Source: Crenothrix polyspora (GTDB lineage Bacteria; Pseudomonadota; Gammaproteobacteria; Methylococcales; Methylomonadaceae). Taken from it: a stretch of 42,718 bases of DNA. Where the stretch lies: NCBI GenBank assembly GCA_945877505.1, contig CAMDWT010000012.1:1-42718 (forward strand), in the 5' to 3' direction. The notes below the pieces were generated by a model. That model ran no database searches and was not told the DNA's origin. It was given only the letters and a program-made list of their open reading frames with translations. Positions 1-8,401 of the stretch are shown in pieces (within the stretch, counting starts at the first letter, position 1; each line of letters starts with the position of its first letter). The translations under genes were made by a program, and so were the position numbers.

Positions 1-199
1 TACTGGCTTTAACTTGCCATTCATTTATTATCTTAATACTATTATTGTAAGCTTCAATATTACTCTGCTCAATAACAGGAGGCAATGGCTCATCTCCACA
101 CTTACTGGCCACCCAACTTCCATTTATGAAAGTCCCTGACATTGCAATAGGACCATAACCAATGATAAGCAAACTAGTCATTATTATTTTTCTTAACAT
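1..199 (-). CDS. Small exported protein, 5' part only (C-terminus beyond window)
   Basis: An open frame of 66 codons runs off the left edge. It starts with ATG at 199, preceded by an AAGGGG ribosome site. The product begins MLRKIIMTSLLIIGYGPIAM, a short basic N-terminus followed by a hydrophobic stretch, which looks like a signal peptide with cleavage near residues 20-22. The visible mature part contains Trp, one Cys and a run of Asn/Ile residues. I do not recognise the family. It diverges from the gene at 298, so the roughly 100 bases between them should hold both promoters. Only the start, the frame and the likely export can be supported. Confidence 0.6.
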   Translation of the reverse strand, partial: MLRKIIMTSLLIIGYGPIAMSGTFINGSWVASKCGDEPLPPVIEQSNIEAYNNSIKIINEWQVKAS

Positions 200-297
200 T
201 TAATACCCCTTCTCTATGTTGAAATCAGTGCAGATTAACCTGAAACTTTTTCAATCAATGATATTCTAATTGTTTTTAATGCACTATCGTTTTAAAA

Positions 298-1434
298 ATG
301 GAAGTAATACAAATTAATAGTATGTCTCAAGTTGATTCTACATCATGGAATCAACTTGCCGGTGATGCTGACCCTTTTTTACGTCATGAATTTTTATTAG
401 CACTGGAGCAAAGCGGTTCAGTTTGTCAGAAAAGTGGGTGGATACCAGCACATTTATTGGTTTTAGATGACGACAGCTTAATTGCTTTTATGCCCCTGTA
501 TCTTAAAAATCATTCTTGGGGCGAATACGTTTTCGATCACCAATGGGCTGAAGCTTATCATCAACAAGGTCTTGAATACTACCCAAAATGGTTAACTGCT
601 ATTCCGTTAACACCTTGTCAAGGCACGCGTATTGTTATTAAAGAATCGATCAGCTCACTTAAGGTCACCCAAGCATTATTATCCTTCATCAAACAACTTT
701 CAGAGCAACATAATGTTTCGTCCTGGCATTGCCTGTTTCCGACGCTACAAGAAGCAGAACTCCTTAAATCATTAGAATTAAGTATTCGTGAAGGAGTCCA
801 GTTTCAATGGTTCAATAATCATTATCAAGATTTTGACGCTTTTCTACAAACATTAAATACCAGCAAACGTAAGATGATAAAGCGTGAGCGAAGACGAATT
901 CAGGAGCAAGATATTCGTTTATTACGTATTTCTGGTGCTAAAGTCAGCCCGTTGCAATGGCAAATATTTTATAATTTCTACTCAATAACTTATCTAAAAA
1001 AAGGCTCACAACCCTATTTAAACTTGGCTTTTTTTCAACAAATAGCGGCCGCAATGGGCGAACAACTTTTACTCGTGCTTGCCTTTAAAGATGACCTGCC
1101 CATTGCCGCCGCTTTAAGCTTTATCGGCAGAGAAACCCTATATGGTCGCTATTGGGGCTGTGATGAAGAATACAATAACCTACATTTTGAGACTTGTTAT
1201 TATCAAGGCTTGGATTATTGCATTGAAAATGGTTTGCAACGATTTGATTCAGGCGCTCAAGGCGAACATAAAATTGCACGCGGTTTTGAACCTATCACCA
1301 CTTATTCTGCGCATTGGTTAAAAGACAAACGATTTGCAAAAGCCATTGAGGACTTTGTCACGGAAGAAAAAATAATGCTGACGCGTTATAAGCAAAAGGC
1401 ATCTACTTACCTGCCGTTTAAACAAGAACGCTAA
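298..1434 (+). CDS. FemAB/GNAT-like protein of the COG3146 (DUF482) family
   Basis: This 378-residue protein resembles the family annotated as 'peptidogalycan biosynthesis protein', a double-GNAT fold related to FemAB aminoacyltransferases. The first half has the substrate-facing sequence GWIPAHLLVLDDD and the conserved stretch PLTPCQGTRIV (about residues 103-113). The middle has the basic block SKRKMIKRERRRI (about 190-202). The second half contains LFETCYYQG-like and RFDSGAQGEHKIARGF (about 316-331) motifs typical of the family. There is no signal peptide or membrane segment, so it should be cytoplasmic. The ATG at 298 has no strong ribosome site. The natural substrate of this family is not established, and a role in peptidoglycan is by homology only. 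Rubredoxin follows after 91 bases in the same direction. Confidence 0.8.
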   Translation: MEVIQINSMSQVDSTSWNQLAGDADPFLRHEFLLALEQSGSVCQKSGWIPAHLLVLDDDSLIAFMPLYLKNHSWGEYVFDHQWAEAYHQQGLEYYPKWLTAIPLTPCQGTRIVIKESISSLKVTQALLSFIKQLSEQHNVSSWHCLFPTLQEAELLKSLELSIREGVQFQWFNNHYQDFDAFLQTLNTSKRKMIKRERRRIQEQDIRLLRISGAKVSPLQWQIFYNFYSITYLKKGSQPYLNLAFFQQIAAAMGEQLLLVLAFKDDLPIAAALSFIGRETLYGRYWGCDEEYNNLHFETCYYQGLDYCIENGLQRFDSGAQGEHKIARGFEPITTYSAHWLKDKRFAKAIEDFVTEEKIMLTRYKQKASTYLPFKQER

Positions 1435-1525
1435 CTATGATTGAAAATTACTATAAAACTGTTATATTCAGGTAAGGTTTGTACCTTATAAAAATTATTT
1501 TAATTATTAACGCTGAGAAAGACTA

Positions 1526-1696
1526 ATGACTGATTTTAAAAAATACGTATGCGATGTTTGCGATCATATCTACGATGAAGAAGAAGGTGACGAAGAATCA
1601 GGAATTGCACCTGGCACATTATGGGCAGATGTACCGTCCGACTGGTCTTGTCCAGAATGTGGCGTAGGAAAAGAAGATTTTGTACTCTTAGATTAA
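1526..1696 (+). CDS. Rubredoxin
   Basis: This 56-residue protein carries the two iron-binding CxxC pairs, Cys9/Cys12 (YVCDVCDHIYD) and Cys42/Cys45 (SCPECGVGKEDF), that hold a single Fe(SCys)4 centre. The length, the early Tyr and the GIAPGTLWADVPSDWSCP segment are typical of small single-domain rubredoxins. It is a soluble one-electron carrier in the cytoplasm. In aerobic gammaproteobacteria such proteins serve alkane hydroxylases, oxidative stress reductases or other oxidases; the partner is not in this window. A GAGAAAGA stretch precedes the ATG. A hairpin terminator follows the stop, so the gene appears to end its own transcript. Confidence 0.95.
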   Translation: MTDFKKYVCDVCDHIYDEEEGDEESGIAPGTLWADVPSDWSCPECGVGKEDFVLLD

Positions 1697-1703
1697 GTCA
1701 TTC

Positions 1704-1750
1704 TAAGCTGGCCTTTCGTTATGAATTATCCAGCCAGCTTATTATTTTTC
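1704..1750 (+). terminator. Rho-independent terminator after rubredoxin
   Basis: A 9-base perfect inverted repeat (TAAGCTGGC at 1704-1712 with GCCAGCTTA at 1733-1741) has a 20-base loop and is followed by TTATTTTTC. It lies 8 bases after the rubredoxin stop codon, which fits termination of that transcript. Confidence 0.75.
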
Positions 1751-1838
1751 GCTTAATGTCAGAAAGGTCACCTTAAACTGATCTTGTTCTCTGCAGCGAT
1801 TACCACTCCGATCCCTCGATACCTAAAAATTTCAAAAC

Positions 1839-2492
1839 ATGACCCAACACAGTTACTCTGAGGGAGAGAAAACGGCCATCTACCGTGCCATTTATGAGCG
1901 CAGAGATATGCGCCATTTTTTATCAACGGCCATTGCTCCCGATATCTTAACTCGCCTACTTGACGCAGCGCATCATGCTCCCAGTGTTGGCTTTATGCAA
2001 CCTTGGCGCTTTATCCGAATAACGTGCCCAACACTACGCATAGCCATTCATGACCTTGTAGAACAAGAGCGCCTTTGCACCGCGACTGCTCTAAATGAGC
2101 GTGAAGATGCCTTTATGAAGCTAAAAGTTGAAGGCATTATGGAATGCTCAGTTGTATTAATCGCCGCCTTATGTGAGCAGCGCGAGCAGTATGTTTTCGG
2201 TCGGCGCACCATGCCAGATATGGATTTAGCGTCTTTATCCTGCGCAATCCAAAATATGTGGCTGGCAGCTCGAGCAGAAGGTTTAGGTTTAGGTTGGGTA
2301 TCTATGTTTGAACCGACGGCCTTAAAATCGCTATTAAATATGCCAGATGATAGCCAGCCCATCGCAATTTTATGCTTGGGGCATGTTGATAAGTTTTACG
2401 ACAAACCCATGTTAGAACAGCAACAATGGGAAAATCGTAAGGATCTAAATACTCTGCTCTATGAAAACACTTGGAATACGCCGTGCCCTTAA
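1839..2492 (+). CDS. bluB: 5,6-dimethylbenzimidazole synthase BluB
   Basis: BluB is a flavin-destroying enzyme of the nitroreductase fold. It consumes FMNH2 and oxygen to make 5,6-dimethylbenzimidazole, the lower ligand of cobalamin. The 217-residue product has the family's N-terminal RRDMRHF motif (residues 21-27), the flavin-binding APSVGFMQPW segment (47-56) and the GLGLGWVSMF segment near residue 150. The length is usual for the family. The last 22 bases overlap the start region of cobT, the enzyme that uses its product, so the two are almost certainly co-translated. No cobalamin riboswitch was recognised in the 140 bases upstream. Corrin-ring synthesis genes are not present here, so the pair may serve either de novo synthesis or salvage and remodelling. 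Confidence 0.93.
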   Translation: MTQHSYSEGEKTAIYRAIYERRDMRHFLSTAIAPDILTRLLDAAHHAPSVGFMQPWRFIRITCPTLRIAIHDLVEQERLCTATALNEREDAFMKLKVEGIMECSVVLIAALCEQREQYVFGRRTMPDMDLASLSCAIQNMWLAARAEGLGLGWVSMFEPTALKSLLNMPDDSQPIAILCLGHVDKFYDKPMLEQQQWENRKDLNTLLYENTWNTPCP

Positions 2493-3520
2493 ATTTTGTC
2501 ATCAATCCACTCTCTGAAAAACTAAGTTTATCGTTACAAAAAAAAATAGACCAGAAAACTAAGCCCTTGGGGGCATTAGGTCAAATCGAAACGCTGGCCC
2601 TTCAAATTGGACGCTGTCAAAACACACTAACACCATGCTTAAATAACCCCACCCTTTTAATATTTGCCGGTGATCACGGCATTGTGGAGGCTGGGGTCAG
2701 TGCTTATCCTCAAGTTGTTACGGCGCAAATGATCACCAATTTCTTGTCAGGTGGCGCCGCTATCAGTGTATTTGCACGACAACATCAACTAAAACTACTG
2801 ATTGTCGATGCGGGGGTTAATGCCAACTTACCGGATCATCCTCAGCTCATTAATGCAAAAATAAACTTCGGCACCCATAACTTTTTATCGAATGTAGCGA
2901 TGACTAGCGAAGCCTGCAATAAAGCCTTAAAAGCGGGCGCGGAAATAGTTTCACAGCAACATAAAATGAATTGTAACGTGATTGGTTTTGGTGAAATGGG
3001 CATAGGAAACACCTCATCTGCTGCCCTACTTATGCATTGTTTAACCAAGATTCCTTTAGATCAATGTGCGGGCCGAGGAACAGGTCTAAATGATGAACAA
3101 TTTCAACTTAAATTGACGCTATTACAGCAAGCTCTAAACACTCATAAGAACATATTATCGCCTCTAGCGGTTTTAAATACCTTTGGTGGTTATGAAATTG
3201 CGATGATGGTCGGCGCCTATCTTAAGGCCGCAGAACTCGGGATGTTAATTATGGTTGATGGTTTTATAGCCAGTTCTGCCTTATTAGTCGCTTATCAACT
3301 GTATCCACAAATTCTCGCCTATTGTGTATTTAGTCATGTTTCTAATGAACAAGGCCATTTAGCATTATTAAATTATTTTAACGTAAAGGCTCTATTAAAT
3401 ATGGACTTACGCCTAGGCGAAGGCTCTGGAATTGGTTTAGCTTATCCACTACTGCAATCAGCTGTTATTTTTCTCAATGAAATGGCCACTTTTTCAGAAG
3501 CAGGTGTTGATCAGTCATAA
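2471..3520 (+). CDS. cobT: Nicotinate-nucleotide--dimethylbenzimidazole phosphoribosyltransferase CobT
   Basis: CobT transfers phosphoribose from nicotinate mononucleotide to dimethylbenzimidazole, giving alpha-ribazole phosphate for the cobalamin nucleotide loop. Diagnostic sequences are KPLGALGQIE (residues 31-40), FAGDHGIVEAGVSAYP, GFGEMGIGNTSSAALL and LRLGEGSGIGLAYPLLQ. Glu317 sits where the catalytic base of the Salmonella enzyme lies. The 349-residue length is normal. The frame opens with TTG at 2471; a GTG at 2483 is an alternative, and neither has a convincing ribosome site because both lie inside bluB. Overlap with bluB suggests translational coupling. The gene ends 21 bases from the convergent PLD-like gene. 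Confidence 0.93.
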   Translation: MEYAVPLNFVINPLSEKLSLSLQKKIDQKTKPLGALGQIETLALQIGRCQNTLTPCLNNPTLLIFAGDHGIVEAGVSAYPQVVTAQMITNFLSGGAAISVFARQHQLKLLIVDAGVNANLPDHPQLINAKINFGTHNFLSNVAMTSEACNKALKAGAEIVSQQHKMNCNVIGFGEMGIGNTSSAALLMHCLTKIPLDQCAGRGTGLNDEQFQLKLTLLQQALNTHKNILSPLAVLNTFGGYEIAMMVGAYLKAAELGMLIMVDGFIASSALLVAYQLYPQILAYCVFSHVSNEQGHLALLNYFNVKALLNMDLRLGEGSGIGLAYPLLQSAVIFLNEMATFSEAGVDQS

Positions 3521-3541
3521 TACAAGCGTATTAAAATGACA

Positions 3542-5137
3542 TTAATAATAAACCCTGAATGATTGTTGAATTTCTTCAAATTCAAATAAATACGGTTGTG
3601 CGACTTGACGGTTATTAACCACAACCAGTAAATCATGTGAAAAAACTGACGTGTTATACCAGTTAAAGCTCCCTTCTATGACAATAGCATCATCAATCAC
3701 ACAATATTTAGAATGGATCGGTGAATAAGGTACAGGATGATCATCTTGCCCGTAAACCAGTCCTACTATAATACCAGCCTCTTTTAGGCGATTAACGGCA
3801 GGCAATAAAGGGCGATTAAGCTCATCAATCATCGATCTTTCCACACCAACACGACCTTGCCTTGCTAAATGTCCATTAAAAAGCACATGGACATACACCC
3901 CCCTATTTTTGGCGTTAATTAAGGCCTCAACCACGCTATCATGATGCTCGCCCAATAAATCACCCATTAAAAACAAGCTCAACTTAATGGAGTGCTTAGC
4001 ATGATGAATTTCAGCCAAAATAGCATGATGAGGCCGATATGGCTGACCATTAAGCATCATCTGCCGACCAAAGGTATAAAGTAAATTAAAATGACTTAAA
4101 GGATCAATACCGTATTTTTGATTAACACCCCCACGCTGACTCTGAAAAATATTATCCAGCAATCGACAAACGCCTTTGGAATGAAACGTCATTCCAGACT
4201 CCCAATTAGCCCACCAACGATCGAACGTGATATTAAATGAACCTAATATACAATCTTCATCATTAAAAATGACAAACTTAGTGTGCATATCCGGCTCAAC
4301 CTCAATAAGATGATGCCTGGGCGTACAAAAAACACCTATCAGTTCAATGTTAGCCTGTTTTAATCGAGCATAATTATGACTATTAGTCAGCGTCATTTTT
4401 CGCCAATCTACGATACACTGCACCAAAACACCCTGATGAGAGGCATACACTAAATGAGAAATAAAGTCAGAATCATCAATGCAATCTACGCTAACTTTTA
4501 TGGTGCATAAGCGCTCAGGGTTCTCCCATTTACTGCGAATCACTGTATCGATATGATCATGAATATAACGTTTAGGATGATACGGATGGTAGTGCTGACC
4601 TTTGGTGAATTTTGGCGTAAGATTTAACGATTCAAAATGATGATTATACCAATCTACATCACTCTGCAATACGCAGGCATTCAGCTCATAAGTTTGATAA
4701 TCGTTAGGCGTTGACCATTCATTATTAATCCGCCTATATTGCGGATGGCCATCATGTGTTTGAAATCTATCCATAAAAATGTACTCTTTTTCGGATGAGA
4801 TAGAGTGTTCATGTAAATGAATAATATACGAAAACTTAATACAGTTAATAGCACCTAAATTATTACTAAAAGGCAGAATATAAAAATCACGTGTACAACG
4901 CTTATGCCTATCCGATTGAATCTCAAAAGCATCCGTATCGACTATATATGTTTCACATAAACCATGATCACGATAAACCTTAATAATTACTTTTACGTTT
5001 GCCTGTATACCGTAACATAGATCAAATTCTATTCTGCCCCAGCGGACGTTAAAATTTTCATTAAAATCATTAACTCTTTGAAAATAGCCACCCAAATCCC
5101 CATGAACGGGTATGGCGTAGTGTTCTGCTATTGGCAT
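3542..5137 (-). CDS. Phospholipase D-like (double HKD) protein, distal gene of the glycogen cluster
   Basis: This 531-residue protein has two complete phospholipase D-superfamily half-sites: His285-Thr-Lys287 followed by GSFN at 299-302, and His475-Ser-Lys477 followed by GSFNWYN at 489-495. The superfamily forms a phosphohistidine intermediate and cleaves phosphodiesters in lipids, nucleic acids or other substrates; the substrate here cannot be read from the motifs. Residues 1-180 are unassigned. They contain alternating hydrophobic stretches that could form a beta-sandwich, but lack the YWDNN motif of the upstream neighbour. No signal peptide or membrane helix is visible, so a cytoplasmic location is likely. 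The ATG at 5137 has a clear AAGGAG ribosome site. It lies 84 bases after the CBM21-EEP gene in the same direction, so the two probably form one transcript downstream of glgA. Confidence 0.85.
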   Translation of the reverse strand: MPIAEHYAIPVHGDLGGYFQRVNDFNENFNVRWGRIEFDLCYGIQANVKVIIKVYRDHGLCETYIVDTDAFEIQSDRHKRCTRDFYILPFSNNLGAINCIKFSYIIHLHEHSISSEKEYIFMDRFQTHDGHPQYRRINNEWSTPNDYQTYELNACVLQSDVDWYNHHFESLNLTPKFTKGQHYHPYHPKRYIHDHIDTVIRSKWENPERLCTIKVSVDCIDDSDFISHLVYASHQGVLVQCIVDWRKMTLTNSHNYARLKQANIELIGVFCTPRHHLIEVEPDMHTKFVIFNDEDCILGSFNITFDRWWANWESGMTFHSKGVCRLLDNIFQSQRGGVNQKYGIDPLSHFNLLYTFGRQMMLNGQPYRPHHAILAEIHHAKHSIKLSLFLMGDLLGEHHDSVVEALINAKNRGVYVHVLFNGHLARQGRVGVERSMIDELNRPLLPAVNRLKEAGIIVGLVYGQDDHPVPYSPIHSKYCVIDDAIVIEGSFNWYNTSVFSHDLLVVVNNRQVAQPYLFEFEEIQQSFRVYY

Positions 5138-5221
5138 GTCTATCTCCTTGTACTTATATTCTTTATTAAAGATGTAGCGTCCACAAAATCGTCTACCGTT
5201 CTCGCCACTTTACAAAAAGTG

Positions 5222-6727
5222 CTACCCTGCTTCAAAAGTCATAAGATAGCCACAATGATCAGAGACTCGGCCATAGTCTTCGTCAGTAAAAAGAATATTT
5301 GCTGCGATAATTTTCAGCTGACTGTCTTTCTTCATAAATAAATAATCAATTCTGTAATCCTCAGCAATGCTATGTTGCCAATAAGGATCATTTACTTTGA
5401 ATATTTTTGAAGCGGTGCCTTGAGAATTAAACGTTAAAAAGGGGTCTTCATAGTTGTTATTATTTACAACGAGATCATAGCCTTCTGAACCGACTGTAAT
5501 ATTGAAATCGCCACATAATAAGGTACCTTTTACTTCGTTTGTTTGATTATCAGATGCCCACTGGCTTAAACGTGTGAATTGCTCTGAAAAACCGTCATCC
5601 CACCAACTCAAATGCACTGAATAAATATTAAATAGACCTAAAAAAGGAACATTAACCTGAGCCATGACAACCCTTCTTGTATGAATATTGTCCGGACTAT
5701 GACTATTGGAAACGAATTTAGAGGCTTGGTGTAAAATCGGATATCGACTTAGGATCGCAACACCTTCACGGTATTTATCAAAGCCTAAGTGTGACCAGTC
5801 GGTATAGAGATGAAATGGCTGAGGAAGTTGATCATTAATAATTTTGGCTGCATTGGTGCTCCAATCTCCCTGTCCATTATTCCAAAGCTCTGCGACTTCT
5901 TGTAGACAAATAATATCGGCATTTTGCTCATTAATCGCCTTGGCAATTTGTGAAAATTTAAAACGCTGATTATCTTCCTGATAACAATGTAAATTAAGCA
6001 TTAAAATACTTAAGGGTTTATGCCTCAACGAGTAGTTGTTGCCTTTATTATTATCCCAATAAGTTTGCTCAGCCGTTTCACAACAGATAAGGTATTGAAC
6101 ACTGAAGGCACTATCTAATTTAATTTTCCCTTGCCAAATTTCTGAACCATATTGATTTGGATTTCTGGCATTACTCGCAGTTTCCTCATCCCAATAATGT
6201 CTATTAAAGTGACACGAAGTTTTATGTGTGTGTCGCCAATTATCAGTGCTCCAATGGAGAGTAACCGCACTAACTTGAATGGCTTGTTTAACTGAAACAA
6301 CAACAGAAATTTGATTTTGATCGTCTAGTAATTGGCTCTCGAAACCAATGTTTTGCATTACTTCGGTGGTTAAAACCTTTACGCCTGAGTCGGCTTGACT
6401 AGAATAATTAAGTCCTTCGTTATTGTCCCAATATTCGCAACCTAGTGTTTGATATCGCAAAGCAAAAACAATATTGCCTGGAAGTGATTTAACCGAAGAG
6501 CCAACACAACTAACATGAGCGGTCCAATATTCTTTATTAGGTTCTAAATTGCTATGATAACTTGCTGATAACGCTTGCCAATGGCCATCTTCACCGGCCC
6601 AAACCACCTCACACTGCTTATCATGGCTTATATTCTCTAGCACTATATAAAAAGACACGTTCTGGCACAGTCTCTTTTTTTTTCTTGAAATTACATTTTC
6701 AACATACAGCAATTGAACCTCATTCAC
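5222..6727 (-). CDS. Endonuclease/exonuclease/phosphatase-fold enzyme with two N-terminal CBM21-like glycogen-binding modules
   Basis: The 501-residue product has three parts. Residues about 1-115 and 130-235 are two beta-rich modules, each ending in the hallmark of glycogen/starch-binding family CBM21 (and related CBM53): YWDNNEGLNY at 99-108 and YWDNNKGNNY at 223-232. Residues about 240-501 are an EEP (DNase I/inositol-phosphatase/sphingomyelinase) domain with all core residues visible: Asn245 in LNLH, Glu277 in CLQEV, His372 in SVHLSWW, Asp407 and Asn409 in GDFN, Asp461 in RIDYLF, and Ser489-Asp490-His491. The enzyme should therefore be an active metal-dependent phosphoesterase. There is no signal peptide. 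The GTG at 6727 is preceded by GGGGGCG, a fair ribosome site. It follows glgA by 148 bases in the same direction. A role on intracellular glycogen is inferred from the CBMs and neighbours; the substrate is unknown. Confidence 0.85.
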   Translation of the reverse strand: MNEVQLLYVENVISRKKKRLCQNVSFYIVLENISHDKQCEVVWAGEDGHWQALSASYHSNLEPNKEYWTAHVSCVGSSVKSLPGNIVFALRYQTLGCEYWDNNEGLNYSSQADSGVKVLTTEVMQNIGFESQLLDDQNQISVVVSVKQAIQVSAVTLHWSTDNWRHTHKTSCHFNRHYWDEETASNARNPNQYGSEIWQGKIKLDSAFSVQYLICCETAEQTYWDNNKGNNYSLRHKPLSILMLNLHCYQEDNQRFKFSQIAKAINEQNADIICLQEVAELWNNGQGDWSTNAAKIINDQLPQPFHLYTDWSHLGFDKYREGVAILSRYPILHQASKFVSNSHSPDNIHTRRVVMAQVNVPFLGLFNIYSVHLSWWDDGFSEQFTRLSQWASDNQTNEVKGTLLCGDFNITVGSEGYDLVVNNNNYEDPFLTFNSQGTASKIFKVNDPYWQHSIAEDYRIDYLFMKKDSQLKIIAANILFTDEDYGRVSDHCGYLMTFEAG

Positions 6728-6875
6728 TGGTCGCCCCCATTACTCACACCATGAAAAGCGATTGATTGACGCCTTTTACACTCAAGAAACGCTCTCATTA
6801 CTCATCTCATGCCTCAGATATCGTTAACGTTACGCGTTGATATGACCGCCCCTAAAGCGACTATCGTCGCTACGA

Positions 6876-8309
6876 TTAAATTTTCTCATATAATTCAAGA
6901 TATTCTTGGGCACTACGTTGCCACGAAAAATTCTTATTCATAGCATTGGTTTGCATTTTTTTCCAAGTATCCGGCATACTGTATAAAATTAGAGTTCGTT
7001 TTATCGCTTCTAACAACGCACTCGCACTCGCTTCACTAAAGACAATCCCACTTGCTGTTTTATCCGCTAGCGTTGTTGGCAAACTATCCATGACAGTGTC
7101 TGCTAAGCCTCCGGTTTTCCTGACGATCGGAATAGTTCCATAACGCTGACTATACATTTGATTCAAACCACAAGGTTCAAAACGCGAGGGCATCAAGAAC
7201 ACATCCGCACCCGCTTCTATAAGATGCGCTAATGCCTCATCATAACCAATTTGAACAGCTATCTTATCGGGATACAACAAGGCTAAGTCTTTTAACTGTT
7301 TCTCAAACTCTTTATCGCCACTACCCAGCAATACAAATTGAATATCCATTGTCATCATTTCAGGCAGACATTCTAATATCATATCTATGCCTTTTTGCGC
7401 CACTAAGCGACCAATCAAACCAAACAGCGGAATATCACCTTTAACTGGCAGTGAAAATTTAGTCTGTAAAGCAACTTTATTTAACTGTTTCTTATCGAGT
7501 GTTGACAGAGAATATGTTTGGGCTATGTAAGGATCTTTCTCAGCATCCCATTGATCCAGATCAATACCATTAATGATCCCGCCCAAAAATTCTTTTCGAT
7601 GCTCTAAAAGTCCTTCAAGTCCATACCCAAATTCCGCCGTCTGTATTTCTAGCGCATACGTTGGACTAACCGTTGTAATATAATCCGCATAAACCAAACC
7701 GCCTTTAATAAAAGACAACATGCCATGGAACTCAAGTCCCGCAGGATGCCATAATTGACCTGGGATATTTAAGGTAGCTGCTGCACTCGCAGGAAACAAA
7801 CCCTGATAAGCCATATTATGGATGGTGAAAATAGTCGATGGGCGATCATTTTCAAAGGATAACAAAGCAGGAACTAATCCACTTTGCCAATCATTACAAT
7901 GAACCACATCAGGCTTCCAATCCTGATTAACCCTATCCATAGCTGCTTCAACGGCGATACGGCAAAATAGCCCAAACCGTTCCGCATTATTAGCCCACGA
8001 CTCACCTTGTTCATCAACGTAAGGATTACCTGGGTAATTAAAGTAGCTTGGATAATCAACCAGCCAAACGATAACCTGACTATCAGGCATGCGTGTTTCT
8101 AGGATATTGATATTCCTGTTATCAACACGAATAGAACACATGAAGCGGACACTTTCACTGGTCTTTAAAGCTTGATAATTGGGTATAATCAGCCTTATAT
8201 CTTGTGATAATTCAGCTAATGCCTTGGGTAAACTGCCGCAAACATCGGCAAGCCCACCCGTCTTAATTAATGGGTGGGCTTCACTAGTAACAAATAGTAT
8301 TTTTTTCAT
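6876..8309 (-). CDS. glgA: Glycogen synthase (ADP-glucose) GlgA
   Basis: GlgA is a GT5 glycosyltransferase that adds glucose from ADP-glucose to the non-reducing ends of growing alpha-1,4-glucan in the cytoplasm. The 477-residue protein starts MKKILFVTSEAHPLIKTGGL, which includes the ADP-glucose binding KTGGL loop at residues 16-20. Later come the GLIGRLVAQKGIDM segment and the C-terminal RFEPCGLNQMYSQRYG and KTGGLADTV motifs that close the GT-B active site. The length is the usual one for bacterial GlgA. The ATG at 8309 has no clear ribosome site. It lies 92 bases after glgB on the same strand, with a hairpin between them, and is followed by the EEP and PLD-like genes. Confidence 0.97.
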   Translation of the reverse strand: MKKILFVTSEAHPLIKTGGLADVCGSLPKALAELSQDIRLIIPNYQALKTSESVRFMCSIRVDNRNINILETRMPDSQVIVWLVDYPSYFNYPGNPYVDEQGESWANNAERFGLFCRIAVEAAMDRVNQDWKPDVVHCNDWQSGLVPALLSFENDRPSTIFTIHNMAYQGLFPASAAATLNIPGQLWHPAGLEFHGMLSFIKGGLVYADYITTVSPTYALEIQTAEFGYGLEGLLEHRKEFLGGIINGIDLDQWDAEKDPYIAQTYSLSTLDKKQLNKVALQTKFSLPVKGDIPLFGLIGRLVAQKGIDMILECLPEMMTMDIQFVLLGSGDKEFEKQLKDLALLYPDKIAVQIGYDEALAHLIEAGADVFLMPSRFEPCGLNQMYSQRYGTIPIVRKTGGLADTVMDSLPTTLADKTASGIVFSEASASALLEAIKRTLILYSMPDTWKKMQTNAMNKNFSWQRSAQEYLELYEKI

Positions 8310-8355
8310 ATGATTCTATGATCACTTAAATAACATCAAATGCAAGCTGTTACAT

Positions 8356-8386
8356 AAAAAGGTAAGTTAATCATTAACCTTACCTC
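8356..8386 (-). terminator. Hairpin with T-run between glgB and glgA
   Basis: Read on the minus strand, AGGTAAGGTTAAT and ATTAACTTACCT form a 12-base stem with one bulged base and a one- to three-base loop, followed directly by TTTTT. It lies about 15-45 bases after the glgB stop. It could end part of the glgB transcript, so that glgA and its followers are made at a lower level or from a promoter between here and glgA. Confidence 0.5.
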
Positions 8387-8401
8387 CTATCTTTCGCTTA
8401 C

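Noticed and set aside
1697-1838. Possible cobalamin riboswitch before bluB-cobT
   Set aside because: The gap is short, is partly used by the rubredoxin terminator, and lacks the conserved B12-box sequence GCCACTG.
5078-5341. 87-codon plus-strand frame across the PLD/EEP junction
   Set aside because: It is antisense to the starts and ends of two well-supported genes and encodes nothing recognisable.
6856-6871. Hairpin after glgA (AGCGAC-TATC-GTCGCT)
   Set aside because: The stem is only six bases and is not followed by a T-run on the minus strand, so it was not called a terminator.
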